Shown here: in pieces, positions 16,357-25,477 of the stretch
How the letters are laid out: every line of letters begins with the position of its first letter
Position numbering within the stretch: the first letter of the stretch is position 1
Source of the DNA: Gammaproteobacteria bacterium
GTDB lineage: Bacteria > Pseudomonadota > Gammaproteobacteria > Enterobacterales > Alteromonadaceae
DNA length: 64,000 bases
Direction of reading: 5' to 3'
Assembly (NCBI GenBank): GCA_018825965.1
Contig: JAHKAA010000014.1
Coordinates: 40,620-104,619, forward strand
Program-made: the position numbers and the translations under genes
Notes under the pieces: model-generated
What the model saw: only the letters and a program-made list of their open reading frames with translations
Told to the model about the DNA's origin: nothing
Databases searched by the model: none

Positions 16357-17484
16357 ATGAAACATCGTATTTTGTGGCTTGGCCTCACCAGCCTTATTTT
16401 GTCAGCCTGTAGTCAGACCTCCTCTGGTATTCATCAGTCTAACCAGTTCGCTAATAATGGTTTGGATCACAAAGCCCGGGCATTCAATAGCACTTACAAG
16501 CTGCAACCGGAAGCCGTCTTAAACACTCAGTGGCTGACACCACAATTTTTAGAAGGCCTTGAAAGACAACTGAATTACTTAAACAAAAAATCTGTGCCAC
16601 AGCTGCATACTTTACCCGGCTTAGCTGTCAGCAAAAGCCAGTTGCAGCAAACAATACGTGATTTACAGGCATGGGCAGAACAACCCTCAGCACAAGGCGG
16701 TCAGGCTTTTGCCTTGCATCAGCTGGCCGGTGAAGATGGCAAAGGCAATGTGCAATTTACCGGTTATTATGTGCCTGTGTTTAAAGTGCGTTCCAGACCG
16801 GACGCAGAATACAAATACCCTATTTACCGCAAACCTGCTGGTTTAAGCCAGTATCCAAGCCGTGAAGAAATCGACTTTGAACAGGTGTTGGCGGGTCAAG
16901 GTCTGGAACTGTTTTACAGCAATAGCCTGGTTGATAACTTTTTTATGCAGGTGCAAGGCTCTGGTGTGGTTGAAGATGAATACGGTCAGCAGCATTTATT
17001 AAGTTATGGCGGCGGCAATGGCCATTCGTATCGCAGTTTAGGCAAAGTACTGATTGAAATGGGTGAATACACGGCAGACACCATTTCAGCCACTGCCATT
17101 AAAGAATGGCTGGCAAAAAACCCGGACAAACAACGTGAGCTGATGAGCAAAAACCCCAGTTATACGTTTTTTTCACCTGGCCTGAATAAACCTGTAGGTG
17201 CCGCCAATGAGCCCTTAACGCCACTGCACTCTGTGGCTGTCGATCCGGCTTTTATTCCTTTAGGTTCCATAGTACTGGCGCAAGTACCTCTGCTGGATGA
17301 CAAAGGTGACTTAACAGGCCATGAGTTCAGATTGATGCTGGCGCAGGATAAAGGGGCAGCCATTAAAACTCCGGGCCGTATTGATGTCTATCAGGGCATA
17401 GGGGATGAAGCTCAACAGCGCAGCGATAGTTTGCGCCATTACGGTAAAATCTGGCTGGTGTTGGCAAAAGGTCAGAGTCATTGA
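16357..17484 (+). CDS. mltA: Membrane-bound lytic murein transglycosylase A
   Basis: This 375-residue lipoprotein has the lipobox ILSAC (Cys18), so it is anchored to the outer membrane. The MltA domain is present (GYYVPVFKVRSRPD, FYSNSLVDNFFMQVQGSG), and the C-terminal 3D domain is complete: VAVDPAFIPLGS and GRIDVYQGIGDEA with the catalytic-type Asp. It cleaves the MurNAc-GlcNAc bond of peptidoglycan and leaves 1,6-anhydro-MurNAc ends. Length matches the family (about 365). The last codons and stop lie inside a REP-like palindrome (17470-17492). No clear Shine-Dalgarno sequence precedes the ATG. Confidence 0.93.
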   Translation: MKHRILWLGLTSLILSACSQTSSGIHQSNQFANNGLDHKARAFNSTYKLQPEAVLNTQWLTPQFLEGLERQLNYLNKKSVPQLHTLPGLAVSKSQLQQTIRDLQAWAEQPSAQGGQAFALHQLAGEDGKGNVQFTGYYVPVFKVRSRPDAEYKYPIYRKPAGLSQYPSREEIDFEQVLAGQGLELFYSNSLVDNFFMQVQGSGVVEDEYGQQHLLSYGGGNGHSYRSLGKVLIEMGEYTADTISATAIKEWLAKNPDKQRELMSKNPSYTFFSPGLNKPVGAANEPLTPLHSVAVDPAFIPLGSIVLAQVPLLDDKGDLTGHEFRLMLAQDKGAAIKTPGRIDVYQGIGDEAQQRSDSLRHYGKIWLVLAKGQSH

Positions 17485-17492
17485 CTCTGACC
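17470..17492. repeat. REP-like palindrome overlapping the mltA stop codon
   Basis: Perfect 11-bp arms GGTCAGAGTCA and TGACTCTGACC flank a single T. The same arm sequence recurs in the palindromes at 38294-38346 and, in part, at 45273-45322. The mltA stop codon is at 17482-17484, within the right arm. Confidence 0.75.
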
Positions 17493-17510
17493 CGCTATTG
17501 CTTAGAAGTA

Positions 17511-18536
17511 TTAGTTCAGGTGCTTTTTCAGCGCCTGACCTGCCTGATCCAGCGCGGCTTGAGTTCCCGGTACATCGGAGAGCACGTTCAGTAAACCAAA
17601 GTCGTGGATCATGCCGTTGTAACGCACTGAAGTGACGGTCACACCAGCAGCATCCAATTTGTTGGCATAAGCTTCACCTTCGTCACGTAATACATCCAGA
17701 GCTGCGGTTTGTACCAAAGCTGGTGGTAAACCTTTTAATTGTTCTATGCTGGCACGCAGTGGTGAGGCATAAATCCCGTTACGCTCTGCAGGATTAGTGG
17801 TGTAATTATCCCAGAACCACAACATCATGTTTTTGGTCAGGAAGTAGCCGTCTGCAAACTGGTTGTACGACGTATTTTCAAAGTTCGCGTCTGTCACAGG
17901 CCATAACAGCAACTGGAATTTAAGCGCTGGAGTACCAGCTTCTTTGGCTTTTAAGGCCACCACTGCCGCCATATTGCCACCGACGCTGTTTCCCGCTACG
18001 GCCAAACGTGAGCCGTCGATATTCAGCTCTTTACCATGCTCTGCCACCCATTTCGTTGCAGCATAAGCCTGATTGATTGCCGTTGGGTATTTGGCTTCCG
18101 GTGATGGGGTGTAATCTACATACACAGCAGCTGCACCAGAGCGGCTGACTAAATCACGGATCAAACGCTCGTGGGTTGGGAAGTCCCCTAACACCCAGCC
18201 ACCACCGTGAAAAAACATAAAGGCTGGTAATACGCCTTTGCTGCCTGCAGGACGAACCACCACCAGTTTTAATGGCTTGCCATCAATCGTAATGGTTTTT
18301 TCACTGACATCAGCAGCAGGTAATGTGGCACCGGCCTGAGCACCAGTTAATACAGCGCGGGCATCTTTAGGCGACAGTTGCTCTAAAGGTGTACCACCGC
18401 CCTGAGCCAGAGCATTTAAAAAGCCCTGAGTGTGTTGTTCGACCTGTATATCAAGAGCCGGACCACCAGTTGCGAATGCACTGTTGATCCCTAAAGCAAT
18501 GACTGTTAACCCTAAAACTTTACGAAATGTGTTCAT
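17511..18536 (-). CDS. Exported alpha/beta hydrolase of the HSL (esterase/lipase) family
   Basis: This 341-residue protein begins at ATG 18536; GAGGAG stands six bases upstream, while another ATG (18542) touches that site. A signal peptide ends near NSAFA. The oxyanion motif HGGGWVLGD and nucleophile elbow GNSVGG are the hallmarks of the hormone-sensitive-lipase family. A later Asp and the C-terminal HDF complete a Ser-Asp-His triad. It should hydrolyse short acyl esters in the periplasm; the substrate is unknown. Its promoter region carries a TTATCGCGATAT palindrome like that upstream of ohr, so it may belong to the OhrR regulon. Confidence 0.9.
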   Translation of the reverse strand: MNTFRKVLGLTVIALGINSAFATGGPALDIQVEQHTQGFLNALAQGGGTPLEQLSPKDARAVLTGAQAGATLPAADVSEKTITIDGKPLKLVVVRPAGSKGVLPAFMFFHGGGWVLGDFPTHERLIRDLVSRSGAAAVYVDYTPSPEAKYPTAINQAYAATKWVAEHGKELNIDGSRLAVAGNSVGGNMAAVVALKAKEAGTPALKFQLLLWPVTDANFENTSYNQFADGYFLTKNMMLWFWDNYTTNPAERNGIYASPLRASIEQLKGLPPALVQTAALDVLRDEGEAYANKLDAAGVTVTSVRYNGMIHDFGLLNVLSDVPGTQAALDQAGQALKKHLN

Positions 18537-18598
18537 GTTCATCTCCTCGCCGCAGCGGTTGTTGGGTGGCGACAACAGGATGCTTATCCATCTAACTG

Positions 18599-18610
18599 TT
18601 ATCGCGATAT
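18599..18610. promoter_or_regulatory. OhrR-type operator candidate before the esterase gene
   Basis: TTATCGCGATAT, identical in its ten central bases to the perfect palindrome TTATCGCGATAA upstream of ohr. It lies 63-74 bases upstream of the esterase start codon and just after the ohr stop codon. Confidence 0.6.
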
Positions 18611-18629
18611 GTTAATAATTAAAAAATGG

Positions 18630-19049
18630 TTAGCTCACAATCACTAAACGCACATCAATATTGCCGCGGGTTGCATTGGAGTAAGGACAGACCTGATGGG
18701 CTTTAGCCACTAAGTCTTCTGCGACTTCCTGGCTTACACCTGGCAGGCTGATCTGCAGTTCGATATCCAGACCAAAACCACCAGGGATTTGACCAATACC
18801 TACTTCAGCTGTGATTTTTGCATCGCTGGCAATCAGCACTTTTTGTTGTGAAGCGACATATTTAATGGCACCTAAAAAACAAGCTGAATAACCTGCAGCA
18901 AATAACTGCTCAGGGTTCGTAGCTGCGCCACCAGCGCCACCTAATTCTTTAGGTGTGCTTAATTTCACATCCAATACGCCGTCTGAAGACACTGAACGAC
19001 CGTCACGACCTGAAGTTGAAGTGGCTGTTGCTTTGTAAAGTACTTGCAT
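18630..19049 (-). CDS. ohr: Organic hydroperoxide reductase Ohr
   Basis: This 139-residue OsmC/Ohr-family peroxidase has both reactive cysteines: Cys57 in AGYSACF and Cys121 in VCPYSNATRGN. The asparagine-rich C-terminal signature and overall length fit the Ohr rather than the OsmC subgroup. It reduces fatty-acid and other organic hydroperoxides in the cytoplasm, using lipoylated proteins as reductant. The regulator gene ohrR is on the same strand upstream. A perfect palindrome TTATCGCGATAA lies 41-52 bases before the start codon and probably binds OhrR. Confidence 0.95.
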   Translation of the reverse strand: MQVLYKATATSTSGRDGRSVSSDGVLDVKLSTPKELGGAGGAATNPEQLFAAGYSACFLGAIKYVASQQKVLIASDAKITAEVGIGQIPGGFGLDIELQISLPGVSQEVAEDLVAKAHQVCPYSNATRGNIDVRLVIVS

Positions 19050-19089
19050 GATGTATTCCTCTGTTAAGTTTATTTGCTTGCGATATGTA

Positions 19090-19101
19090 TTATCGCGATA
19101 A
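19090..19101. promoter_or_regulatory. OhrR operator candidate of ohr
   Basis: The perfect 12-bp palindrome TTATCGCGATAA lies 41-52 bases upstream of the ohr start codon. A half site, TTGCGATAT, lies directly downstream of it in the direction of ohr. Confidence 0.7.
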
Positions 19102-19239
19102 CTTTTTGATTTAAAAAAATGGGTGAACTCACCCGGTTTTACTGCTGTTACTGCCAGTCCTTACGGACCTATTTATACCTTTTATATCCGGTCGTTTTAT
19201 TGCTGCTTCTTCAGCTGTTCGACCCAACTTGTGATTATA

Positions 19240-19251
19240 TTATTGCGATAA
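19240..19251. promoter_or_regulatory. Second OhrR-type operator candidate
   Basis: TTATTGCGATAA differs from the perfect palindrome by one base. It lies about 190 bases upstream of the ohr start codon and downstream of ohrR. Confidence 0.5.
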
Positions 19252-19327
19252 CTATTATTTCGCAACCTTAATTTTAAGATTTTTACCTATTATTTTTTAA
19301 ACTGTTGATTAACTTGAATTTAAATAT

Positions 19328-19350
19328 AAAAAAAGGGCCAAAAGGCCCCT
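19328..19350 (-). terminator. Terminator of ohrR
   Basis: On the minus strand GGGCC, loop TTTT, GGCCC is followed by seven T. It lies just after the ohrR stop codon. Confidence 0.85.
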
Positions 19351-19367
19351 TCCTATCGCTCTGTTAT

Positions 19368-19847
19368 TTATAGCTTTTTAGTTAACTGTGCTCTGAGTTC
19401 TACCAATTCCTGCCGTAACGCATGGATTTCAGTTTCCGCTAAACCACAACTTAAACCTACAGTACGGTTCACCTGTACAGCCTGTTCGCGCATAGCCCAG
19501 CCTGCTTTGGTTAAACGGATTTCCAGGGTGCGTTCGTTTTGTGGATTACGGGTGCGGAGCAATAAACCCATAGCTTCCATACGTTTAATCACCGGAGTTA
19601 AAGCCCCTGAGTCGATATGCAACTGCTCGCCCACGTCTTTGAGCGCCAGACCATCGTTTTGCCACAAAATCAGCATAATTAAATACTGTGGATAGGTTAA
19701 TCCCAGAGTGTCGAGCAAAGGTTTGTACATTTTGGTCATAGCTAAAGACGTGGAATACAAAGCAAAACAAAGCTGCTGATCCAAATGCAATGCTTTTTGG
19801 CTGGTTGGATTTAAAGCTGTAGTGCTTTGATCGGAAGAATTCGCCAT
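19368..19847 (-). CDS. ohrR: Organic-peroxide-sensing MarR-family repressor OhrR
   Basis: This 159-residue protein starts at ATG 19847; an upstream TTG is less likely. It has the MarR winged-helix core (LALKDVGEQLHIDSGALTPV, then RMEAMGLLLRTRNPQNERT). Cys27 in LDQQLCFALYS corresponds to the peroxide-sensing cysteine of OhrR. Cys134 (GLSCGL) lies where two-cysteine OhrR proteins have the resolving cysteine, so a disulfide mechanism is expected. It should repress ohr until organic peroxides oxidise it. DUF418 and chemoreceptor genes precede it on the same strand with short gaps. Its own upstream region lacks the palindrome. Confidence 0.92.
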   Translation of the reverse strand: MANSSDQSTTALNPTSQKALHLDQQLCFALYSTSLAMTKMYKPLLDTLGLTYPQYLIMLILWQNDGLALKDVGEQLHIDSGALTPVIKRMEAMGLLLRTRNPQNERTLEIRLTKAGWAMREQAVQVNRTVGLSCGLAETEIHALRQELVELRAQLTKKL

Positions 19848-19907
19848 GCTGATAATGCCTTTGCCGGAATAAATAAACCGCAAGGTTAATCAGCATGTTG
19901 TTAAAGG

Positions 19908-21056
19908 TCAACTTCTTCTCTGTGTTTCTGCCCGTGCCATTTTGTTTTCAAGCACCACACTAAGTCGCCGGTAGAGCTGCTCAAACCACCATAACTGCCC
20001 TTTTTTGTAAAACAGCCAAACCCACAGAAGCTGTAATGCCAGAAAACCCGCGGCAATACCAGTCAAAGTTAACCTGTCCAGGCGACCAAAGCACTCTGGA
20101 CAGACCCAGCGAAACAGCACCACCATCAGCAGGGACTGCCAAAGATACAAAGACAAAGAACAGCGGCCGCAGTGCCTGAGCAGTTCAACCACTTTTGGTA
20201 AAGCAGGCGCGATCAGCATAAATAATCTGATGTAAATCAAAGCAAAACACAAGTCAGAGACGATTTGAAACGGCAAAGGAATTTGCCGCTGAACAGAGAG
20301 CCCAGTCCAGAACAGTGGCACTAGAGCGCAACCCAATGCAATCAGCACCAACTTATAAAAGTGCTTTTTTAATACAGCCTGCCAGTCAGACTGCATACCC
20401 CAGATCGCAAGTAACATGATGCCACCGTACCACCAGTAACTCACCAGCAACAAATCCAGCGCAATCAATCCGACATACTGAACTTGTTGCCATAGCTGCC
20501 CCATATAAGGCCCGGTATAAAGTGCGATCAGCAATTCCGTCTCCTCTGGATCAACAATAGGTTCAGACGAGCCCTGCCAGATCAGCGCCGGAATAACCAA
20601 TCCGGCAACCAGATAAGTTTTAGCCCGCCTTAGTTGCTGCGCCGGAGTCCACTGTATTGCCTGCTGCCATAACAAGCCCAATGCCACCACGGCATACATC
20701 AGCAGAATATCACCCGACCAGATAAAAATGGCGTGGCAAAACCCTATCAGCAACAAAGCCAGCATTCTGGCTTGAAGCCTGGCCCCAGACTCACAGGATT
20801 GACGCCACAACAGGTACAAGCTGGCACCAAATAACAGGGTCAGCAGGCTGATAAATTTACCCCGGATAAACAGCAGATACAGCTGATGCTGCAGCTGGGA
20901 CAGCAACGACATAGCGTCTGAAAGACCGGCTTTTTCTGCCAGTTCAAGTGGATAAGCAAAAGCAAACACATTGGCAAATAAAATCATCAGCACAGAAAAA
21001 CCACGTAGTGCATCAAATAGATGCACTCGTGCTGACAATGGGGATACTGCATCCAT
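19908..21056 (-). CDS. DUF418 family membrane protein
   Basis: This 382-residue integral membrane protein has about ten hydrophobic segments. The N-terminal motif LFDALRGFSVLMILFANV and the C-terminal region (SLSLYLWQSLLMVVLF) match the DUF418/YeiB family. Members are related to acyltransferase-3-like membrane proteins but have no firmly known reaction. It lies 15 bases after the chemoreceptor gene and about 60 bases before ohrR, so a shared transcript is possible. The ATG at 21056 is directly followed by a typical cytoplasmic leader. Confidence 0.88.
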   Translation of the reverse strand: MDAVSPLSARVHLFDALRGFSVLMILFANVFAFAYPLELAEKAGLSDAMSLLSQLQHQLYLLFIRGKFISLLTLLFGASLYLLWRQSCESGARLQARMLALLLIGFCHAIFIWSGDILLMYAVVALGLLWQQAIQWTPAQQLRRAKTYLVAGLVIPALIWQGSSEPIVDPEETELLIALYTGPYMGQLWQQVQYVGLIALDLLLVSYWWYGGIMLLAIWGMQSDWQAVLKKHFYKLVLIALGCALVPLFWTGLSVQRQIPLPFQIVSDLCFALIYIRLFMLIAPALPKVVELLRHCGRCSLSLYLWQSLLMVVLFRWVCPECFGRLDRLTLTGIAAGFLALQLLWVWLFYKKGQLWWFEQLYRRLSVVLENKMARAETQRRS

Positions 21057-21071
21057 GCAAACAACCTCTGT

Positions 21072-22697
21072 TTATACTTTAAAGCGCGTGACCAACGAAT
21101 TTAAATCTACAGCTAAACGCGATAATTCATGAGCAGAAGCGCTGGTCTGGTTGGCTCCTGCTGCGGTTTGTGCTGCTAAATCACTGATATTAACAATATT
21201 ACGGTCTATTTCACGAGCTACTTTCGCTTGTTCTTCGGCTGCGCTTGCAATCACCAGATTACTGTCACTAATTTTATTAATGCGTTGGGTAATAATGGTC
21301 AAAGCCTCACCTGCAGCCTGAGCCACAGTCAAAGCATGCCCCGCTTTTTCGCTGCTGTGTTTCATTGCACTAACGGCGTCACCGGTACCACTGCGAATTT
21401 TGGCAATCATTTCTTCTATTTCACGGGTGGAGGTTTGAGTGCGGTGAGCCAGAGCCCGCACTTCATCCGCTACCACAGCAAAACCACGGCCTGCATCCCC
21501 TGCCCGGGCCGCTTCTATAGCCGCATTTAATGCCAGCAGGTTGGTTTGTTCAGCTATAGCACGGATCACATCCAGCACTTTGCCTATGTCCTGCGATTGC
21601 ACCGCCAAACCCTGAATAAGTTCGGAAGTTAAAGCCACATCCTGATTCATATCGCGGATAGCAATCACAGTTTCATCCACTTGCTGCTGGCCTTGCACTG
21701 CCATTTTGGCCGACTCAGTGGATTGTTCTGAGGTTTGAACTGCAGTTTGAGCCACTTCATCCACAGCAGAGCTCATTTGTGTAATGGCAGTGGCCGCCTG
21801 CTGAATTTCGTCATTTTGTTGCTGTAAACCACGGGACGAATCTTCAGTCACTGAATTCAGTTCTTCTGAGGCAGACGCCAATTGATTCGACGAATTGGAA
21901 ATATGGCTCATCGCGTCGCGCAGGTTATGCTGCATTTTAAGCAAAGCCGCCATCAGCCTGCTGGCTTCATCTTCACCTGTGACCGTTATTTTTTGGGTTA
22001 AATCGCCTGAAGCTACAGTTTCAGCCACCACAAGGGCTTCTGTCATAGGTGCTGTGATACTGCGGGTCATCCACAACGCGATAAACATGCTCACCACTAT
22101 GCCAATCAAAATCGCACAGGTCATCAGGATCTTGCTGGTTTCATAGCTTTGTACAGACAACTTTGTTTGTTGCCCTGAATACTCACGATTCATTTGCACC
22201 AACTTCAGCAAGGTTTGAGTCATTCGGTCCGAATGTACTGTTAATTCTTCGTTGCTGATACGAGTAGCTTCCTTTTTATCAGAAGCTTCCAGCGCTTGTA
22301 ATAACAGGTTCTGACCCGCAAAGTACTGCTGCTGGGCAGATAAAAAATCCTGATAAACGCCCCTCTCTCCGTCAATTGAAATCAGTTTTTCATAGGCTTG
22401 TTGGTACCTTGTGACGTCAACTCTGGCTTGATCCAGAGTGGCTCTGTAATCTGCTTTTTGTGTGTCCGTTTCCGCAAGGATCAAACGAAAGGTGTTAATC
22501 CTGACTCTCATCATGTTTAAGTTCAGCCCTGACAGAGTATCCAGACTGGGCAGCGTATTCTCTTCAATTTCTGCCGAAACAGTACGCATCTGACCCATAG
22601 TAAGAAGCGCCATGCCGCCCTGCAACACGACCAATACCCCTAATACAGCAAAACCAGCCAATAAGCGGGCGCCAATTTTATAGTTCCTTAAAAGCAT
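21072..22697 (-). CDS. Methyl-accepting chemotaxis protein
   Basis: This 541-residue receptor starts at ATG 22697 (AGGAAAGAG upstream). It has transmembrane helices at about 11-32 and 190-212, a four-helix-bundle type periplasmic sensor between them, a HAMP domain (about 213-265) and a long coiled-coil signalling domain. The tip that binds CheA/CheW is complete and highly conserved: [20 protein letters not shown] then [15 protein letters not shown]. No C-terminal CheR-binding pentapeptide is seen; the chain ends LVTRFKV. The ligand is unknown. No other chemotaxis genes are nearby. Confidence 0.95.
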   Translation of the reverse strand: MLLRNYKIGARLLAGFAVLGVLVVLQGGMALLTMGQMRTVSAEIEENTLPSLDTLSGLNLNMMRVRINTFRLILAETDTQKADYRATLDQARVDVTRYQQAYEKLISIDGERGVYQDFLSAQQQYFAGQNLLLQALEASDKKEATRISNEELTVHSDRMTQTLLKLVQMNREYSGQQTKLSVQSYETSKILMTCAILIGIVVSMFIALWMTRSITAPMTEALVVAETVASGDLTQKITVTGEDEASRLMAALLKMQHNLRDAMSHISNSSNQLASASEELNSVTEDSSRGLQQQNDEIQQAATAITQMSSAVDEVAQTAVQTSEQSTESAKMAVQGQQQVDETVIAIRDMNQDVALTSELIQGLAVQSQDIGKVLDVIRAIAEQTNLLALNAAIEAARAGDAGRGFAVVADEVRALAHRTQTSTREIEEMIAKIRSGTGDAVSAMKHSSEKAGHALTVAQAAGEALTIITQRINKISDSNLVIASAAEEQAKVAREIDRNIVNISDLAAQTAAGANQTSASAHELSRLAVDLNSLVTRFKV

Positions 22698-23079
22698 ATT
22701 TCTCTTTCCTATAATGCAATAGTGAATCATTGAATTTTGTTGCAAGCATCAAGCATAGGCGACAAATTGCGAAAAAACTCATGCCCTTACCGAAGATCTA
22801 TTCTCATTCATCGTATTTATTAAACAGCTGCTACTTCTTTACCTGAACTGGCGGGCCATACTTGATCAGCGCTAAATGCTCAGCGGCAACTGACGGGGAA
22901 TACGGGAAAATCAGAGCACTCAAAGGCGGCGTGATCCCAACAGCCTTTTTGACCATAAACACATTGATGCTTGTTCCGGTACGTTTTTAGCGTTTAACAC
23001 AAAGGACCGACTATTGGTAAAGCTGTGCCTGTCTGCACCAGTATTTGCTCTATCTGTTAGCTCAGTGGTAGCAAATCTT
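22698..23079. other. Intergenic region between pxpC and the chemoreceptor gene
   Basis: This 382-base region carries the chemoreceptor promoter on one side. On the minus strand there is a 41-codon open frame from ATG 22956 to TAG 22831 with protein-like composition (begins MVKKAVGITPPLSALIF), but it has no ribosome binding site. It may be a gene remnant. A short tRNA D-arm-like string at 23055-23071 does not fold into a tRNA. Nothing else was recognised. Confidence 0.4.
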
Positions 23080-24024
23080 TCAAACCAGACTCCGGAATTC
23101 CATAGCAAGCTCAGCCCAGTAACGGCTTTGTTGCCTCTGTTCTGTTTCAAGCTGCTCTGGTGATACAGGGTAAAAACGGATCGGATGGCCTTGCTGACAC
23201 TGCGCCAAAGCTGCCGCATCCCGTGCCAGAACAACGCCGGGTTTAGGATAACCTCCTAAGGTTTGTCTGTCGTTTAACAGCACTATAGGTAAACCATCAG
23301 GCGGCAATTGCACAGCGCCATAACAAATGCCTTCGGACAACAAAGCCCTTGGCTGGTACAACAGCGGCTCACCTTGTAAGCGATACCCCATGCGGTCATA
23401 CAAAGCAGACACCTGATAGTCGGTGCTGTAAAGCTGCTGCCACTGAGACTCGTCAAACCAATGCTGCTGATAACCATGGAGCAGCCCAAGTTGCAGCGGT
23501 GCAGAATAATCAGGCCAGAGCTTTTCCGGCAAAGCCCACAATAAGGGCCGATAGACTGAAACAGCAGGTAAAAACTGGCCTGGCTCTAATGCAGCTCCGC
23601 CAATGCCTCCAATTTTTTCCCGCAGCACAGTGCTGTTGCTGCCAAAGTCTTTTGGCAATTTAAAACCACCGGCTACCGCCAGATAACAACGCAGGCCGGA
23701 TCTGGCAAAACCAAGTTCAAGTACATCATCTTTTTTTATGCGGTGAGTGCGCCATAAGCGTTTCGGCTGACCGTTGACTGTCAGTGGCATAGCAGCACCA
23801 GTGACACAAAACACAGTGTCTGTTAACGCCAGCAGACTAAAACCACCGACTGAGACTTCAATCTGACAGCTGGGGTTTGGGTTTTGCAATAATAAATCAG
23901 CGATACGATAGCTGGCATAATCAGCAGGCCCGCCCTGAGTTAATCCCAAATGGGCAACACCAAAACGGCCCTGGTCCTGCAAGGTGGCTAGTACTCCGGC
24001 TTTTAATACAACAAAAGCAGACAT
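23080..24024 (-). CDS. pxpC: 5-oxoprolinase subunit PxpC
   Basis: This 314-residue protein of the biotin-dependent-carboxyltransferase-like (KipA) family has conserved segments TLQDQGRFGVAHLGLTQGGP near the N-terminus, NPNPSCQIEV, and a C-terminal PDGLPIVLLNDRQTLGGYPK. With PxpA and PxpB it forms the ATP-dependent prokaryotic 5-oxoprolinase, which opens 5-oxoproline (pyroglutamate) to glutamate. It starts at ATG 24024, touching the pxpB stop codon. It is the last gene of the pxpA-pxpB-pxpC operon. Confidence 0.93.
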   Translation of the reverse strand: MSAFVVLKAGVLATLQDQGRFGVAHLGLTQGGPADYASYRIADLLLQNPNPSCQIEVSVGGFSLLALTDTVFCVTGAAMPLTVNGQPKRLWRTHRIKKDDVLELGFARSGLRCYLAVAGGFKLPKDFGSNSTVLREKIGGIGGAALEPGQFLPAVSVYRPLLWALPEKLWPDYSAPLQLGLLHGYQQHWFDESQWQQLYSTDYQVSALYDRMGYRLQGEPLLYQPRALLSEGICYGAVQLPPDGLPIVLLNDRQTLGGYPKPGVVLARDAAALAQCQQGHPIRFYPVSPEQLETEQRQQSRYWAELAMEFRSLV

Positions 24025-24725
24025 CAGCGCAGCTCCTGCGGCAACTGGCCACCTAAAGCGAAGAATTCATCCTTGCTGATGGATTGAAAACGCACTCTGT
24101 CACCCACTGCAAAAGGCATCAAGGGCTTTGCAGTACCGGCATTAGCTGGTTCAAATAATGGCGTTGGGCATAAACCCAGAATATTCCAGCCTCCAGGAGA
24201 GCAAGCCGGATAGACAGCGGTTTGCCGATCGGCAATAGCAACAGCCCCTTTGGGCACTTTAGCGCGTGGGCTTTTTAACCGTGCTGTGGCAAGGCGTGCG
24301 TTTAATTCACCCAGATAGGCAAAACCAGGTGCAAAACCTATGGCGTACACTCTGTACTCTTCGGCTTGATGCAATTCAATCACCTGCTCTGCAGTTAAGC
24401 CTGCCTTGTCGGCTACATGGTCCAGATCCCAGGCATTGTGGTAATACACAGGCAAAATCAGCAGTTGGCCTTGCGGCTCAGTACTGGCAGCGCAGAGCAC
24501 AAGCTGTTGTTCCAACATAGTTTTAATAGCCAGCAGCCCTTTATGCGGAGCTTTGAGCACAATCAGCAAGGACGCATAAGAGGGCAACAATTCCTGCAGT
24601 TGCTCATCAAGCAGACTGCGGATTTGCTGTTGCAACTGCTGAAGCTGTGAAAGATTCTGCGCTGAGATTTCTGCCGGTAAATACAGGATCAGCGCATTTT
24701 CACCAGCCAGTTCCAGTTGGATCAT
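24024..24725 (-). CDS. pxpB: 5-oxoprolinase subunit PxpB
   Basis: This 233-residue protein of the KipI/allophanate-hydrolase-subunit-1 family contains the hallmark YAIGFAPGFAYLGEL and VPKGAVAIADRQTAVYPACS, followed by PGGWNILG. It works with PxpC in the carboxyltransferase-like half of the 5-oxoprolinase complex. The start at 24725 overlaps the pxpA stop codon by ATGA, which indicates translational coupling. Confidence 0.93.
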   Translation of the reverse strand: MIQLELAGENALILYLPAEISAQNLSQLQQLQQQIRSLLDEQLQELLPSYASLLIVLKAPHKGLLAIKTMLEQQLVLCAASTEPQGQLLILPVYYHNAWDLDHVADKAGLTAEQVIELHQAEEYRVYAIGFAPGFAYLGELNARLATARLKSPRAKVPKGAVAIADRQTAVYPACSPGGWNILGLCPTPLFEPANAGTAKPLMPFAVGDRVRFQSISKDEFFALGGQLPQELR

Positions 24726-25477
24726 GCTGTAGCCAGTAAGGTGCGAATGGACTGCACTAAAGCAAGTGCCGTGGGATTGTCGCCATGCACACACAAGGTA
24801 TCGGCCTCAATAGCCACTGTTTGCCCTGTATCACTTTGCACTGTGCCACTGTGCAGTAACTGCTGCACTTGCACTAAAGCGGCCTGATGATCCAGTACAC
24901 TGCCCGCCTGACTGCGAGGTGTTAACGAACCATCACTCTGATAGCGTCTGTCCGCAAAAGCTTCAAACAGCAATTCAAGCTTGTAACGCTCTGCCAACAG
25001 CTTATGTTGTGTTGCAGCGCCCGTGGCCAAAAGCATCAGCTTTAAGGGTTTATGGTAACTGGCAACGGCCTGGATCACAGTTTCAAGTAAGGCCGGGCTT
25101 GCCATCATATCGTTATACAAAGCACCATGAGGTTTGACATAACTCAGCTCCAGCCCAAGGCTTTTTGCCACCCCATCTACTGCAGCTATCTGGTACCAGA
25201 GTAAATGCTTTAACTCATCAGCCGCCATTTTTACCGAGCGGCGGCCAAAACCCTGTTTATCGTCGTAGCTGGGATGAGCACCAATCTCTACCTGATATTT
25301 TTTAGCCAAAGTTAAGGTGTTCACCAATACTGTAGGGTCGCCGGCATGAAAACCACAGGCGATATTGGCCTGATCAATCAGCGGCATCACCTCTGCATCC
25401 AGCCCCATTTGATAAACAGCAAAACTTTCGCCTAAATCACAATTCAGTTTGATAACAGGTTTAGTAACAGCTTTCAT
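24722..25477 (-). CDS. pxpA: 5-oxoprolinase subunit PxpA (LamB/YcsF family)
   Basis: This 251-residue protein starts at ATG 25477, leading directly into the family motif KLNCDLGESF. Further hallmarks are DQANIACGFHAGDP, EIGAHPSYDD, YVKPHGALYNDM and the C-terminal CVHGDNPTA. The histidines and acids in these segments form the metal and catalytic site. It is the first gene of the pxpABC operon. No transporter or regulator of the LysR type, often seen with these genes, is adjacent. Confidence 0.94.
   Translation of the reverse strand: MKAVTKPVIKLNCDLGESFAVYQMGLDAEVMPLIDQANIACGFHAGDPTVLVNTLTLAKKYQVEIGAHPSYDDKQGFGRRSVKMAADELKHLLWYQIAAVDGVAKSLGLELSYVKPHGALYNDMMASPALLETVIQAVASYHKPLKLMLLATGAATQHKLLAERYKLELLFEAFADRRYQSDGSLTPRSQAGSVLDHQAALVQVQQLLHSGTVQSDTGQTVAIEADTLCVHGDNPTALALVQSIRTLLATA

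Larger units (their letters stand above)
19050..19367. other. ohr-ohrR intergenic region
   Basis: This 318-base region carries one perfect and one near-perfect copy of the TTATCGCGATAA palindrome (19090-19101 and 19240-19251), flanking half sites such as TTGCGATAT and TTTCGCAA, and the ohrR terminator. No gene was seen in it. Confidence 0.65.

Noticed and set aside
23048..23100. tRNA-like string (TTAGCTCAGTGGTAGCA) on the plus strand
   Set aside because: It resembles a tRNA D-arm, but the D-stem does not pair, and there is no T-arm or acceptor stem. Part of it overlaps the pxpC end.
22920..23234. A 104-residue minus-strand open frame across the pxpC 3' end
   Set aside because: It overlaps pxpC in another frame, has no ribosome binding site and no recognisable protein pattern.
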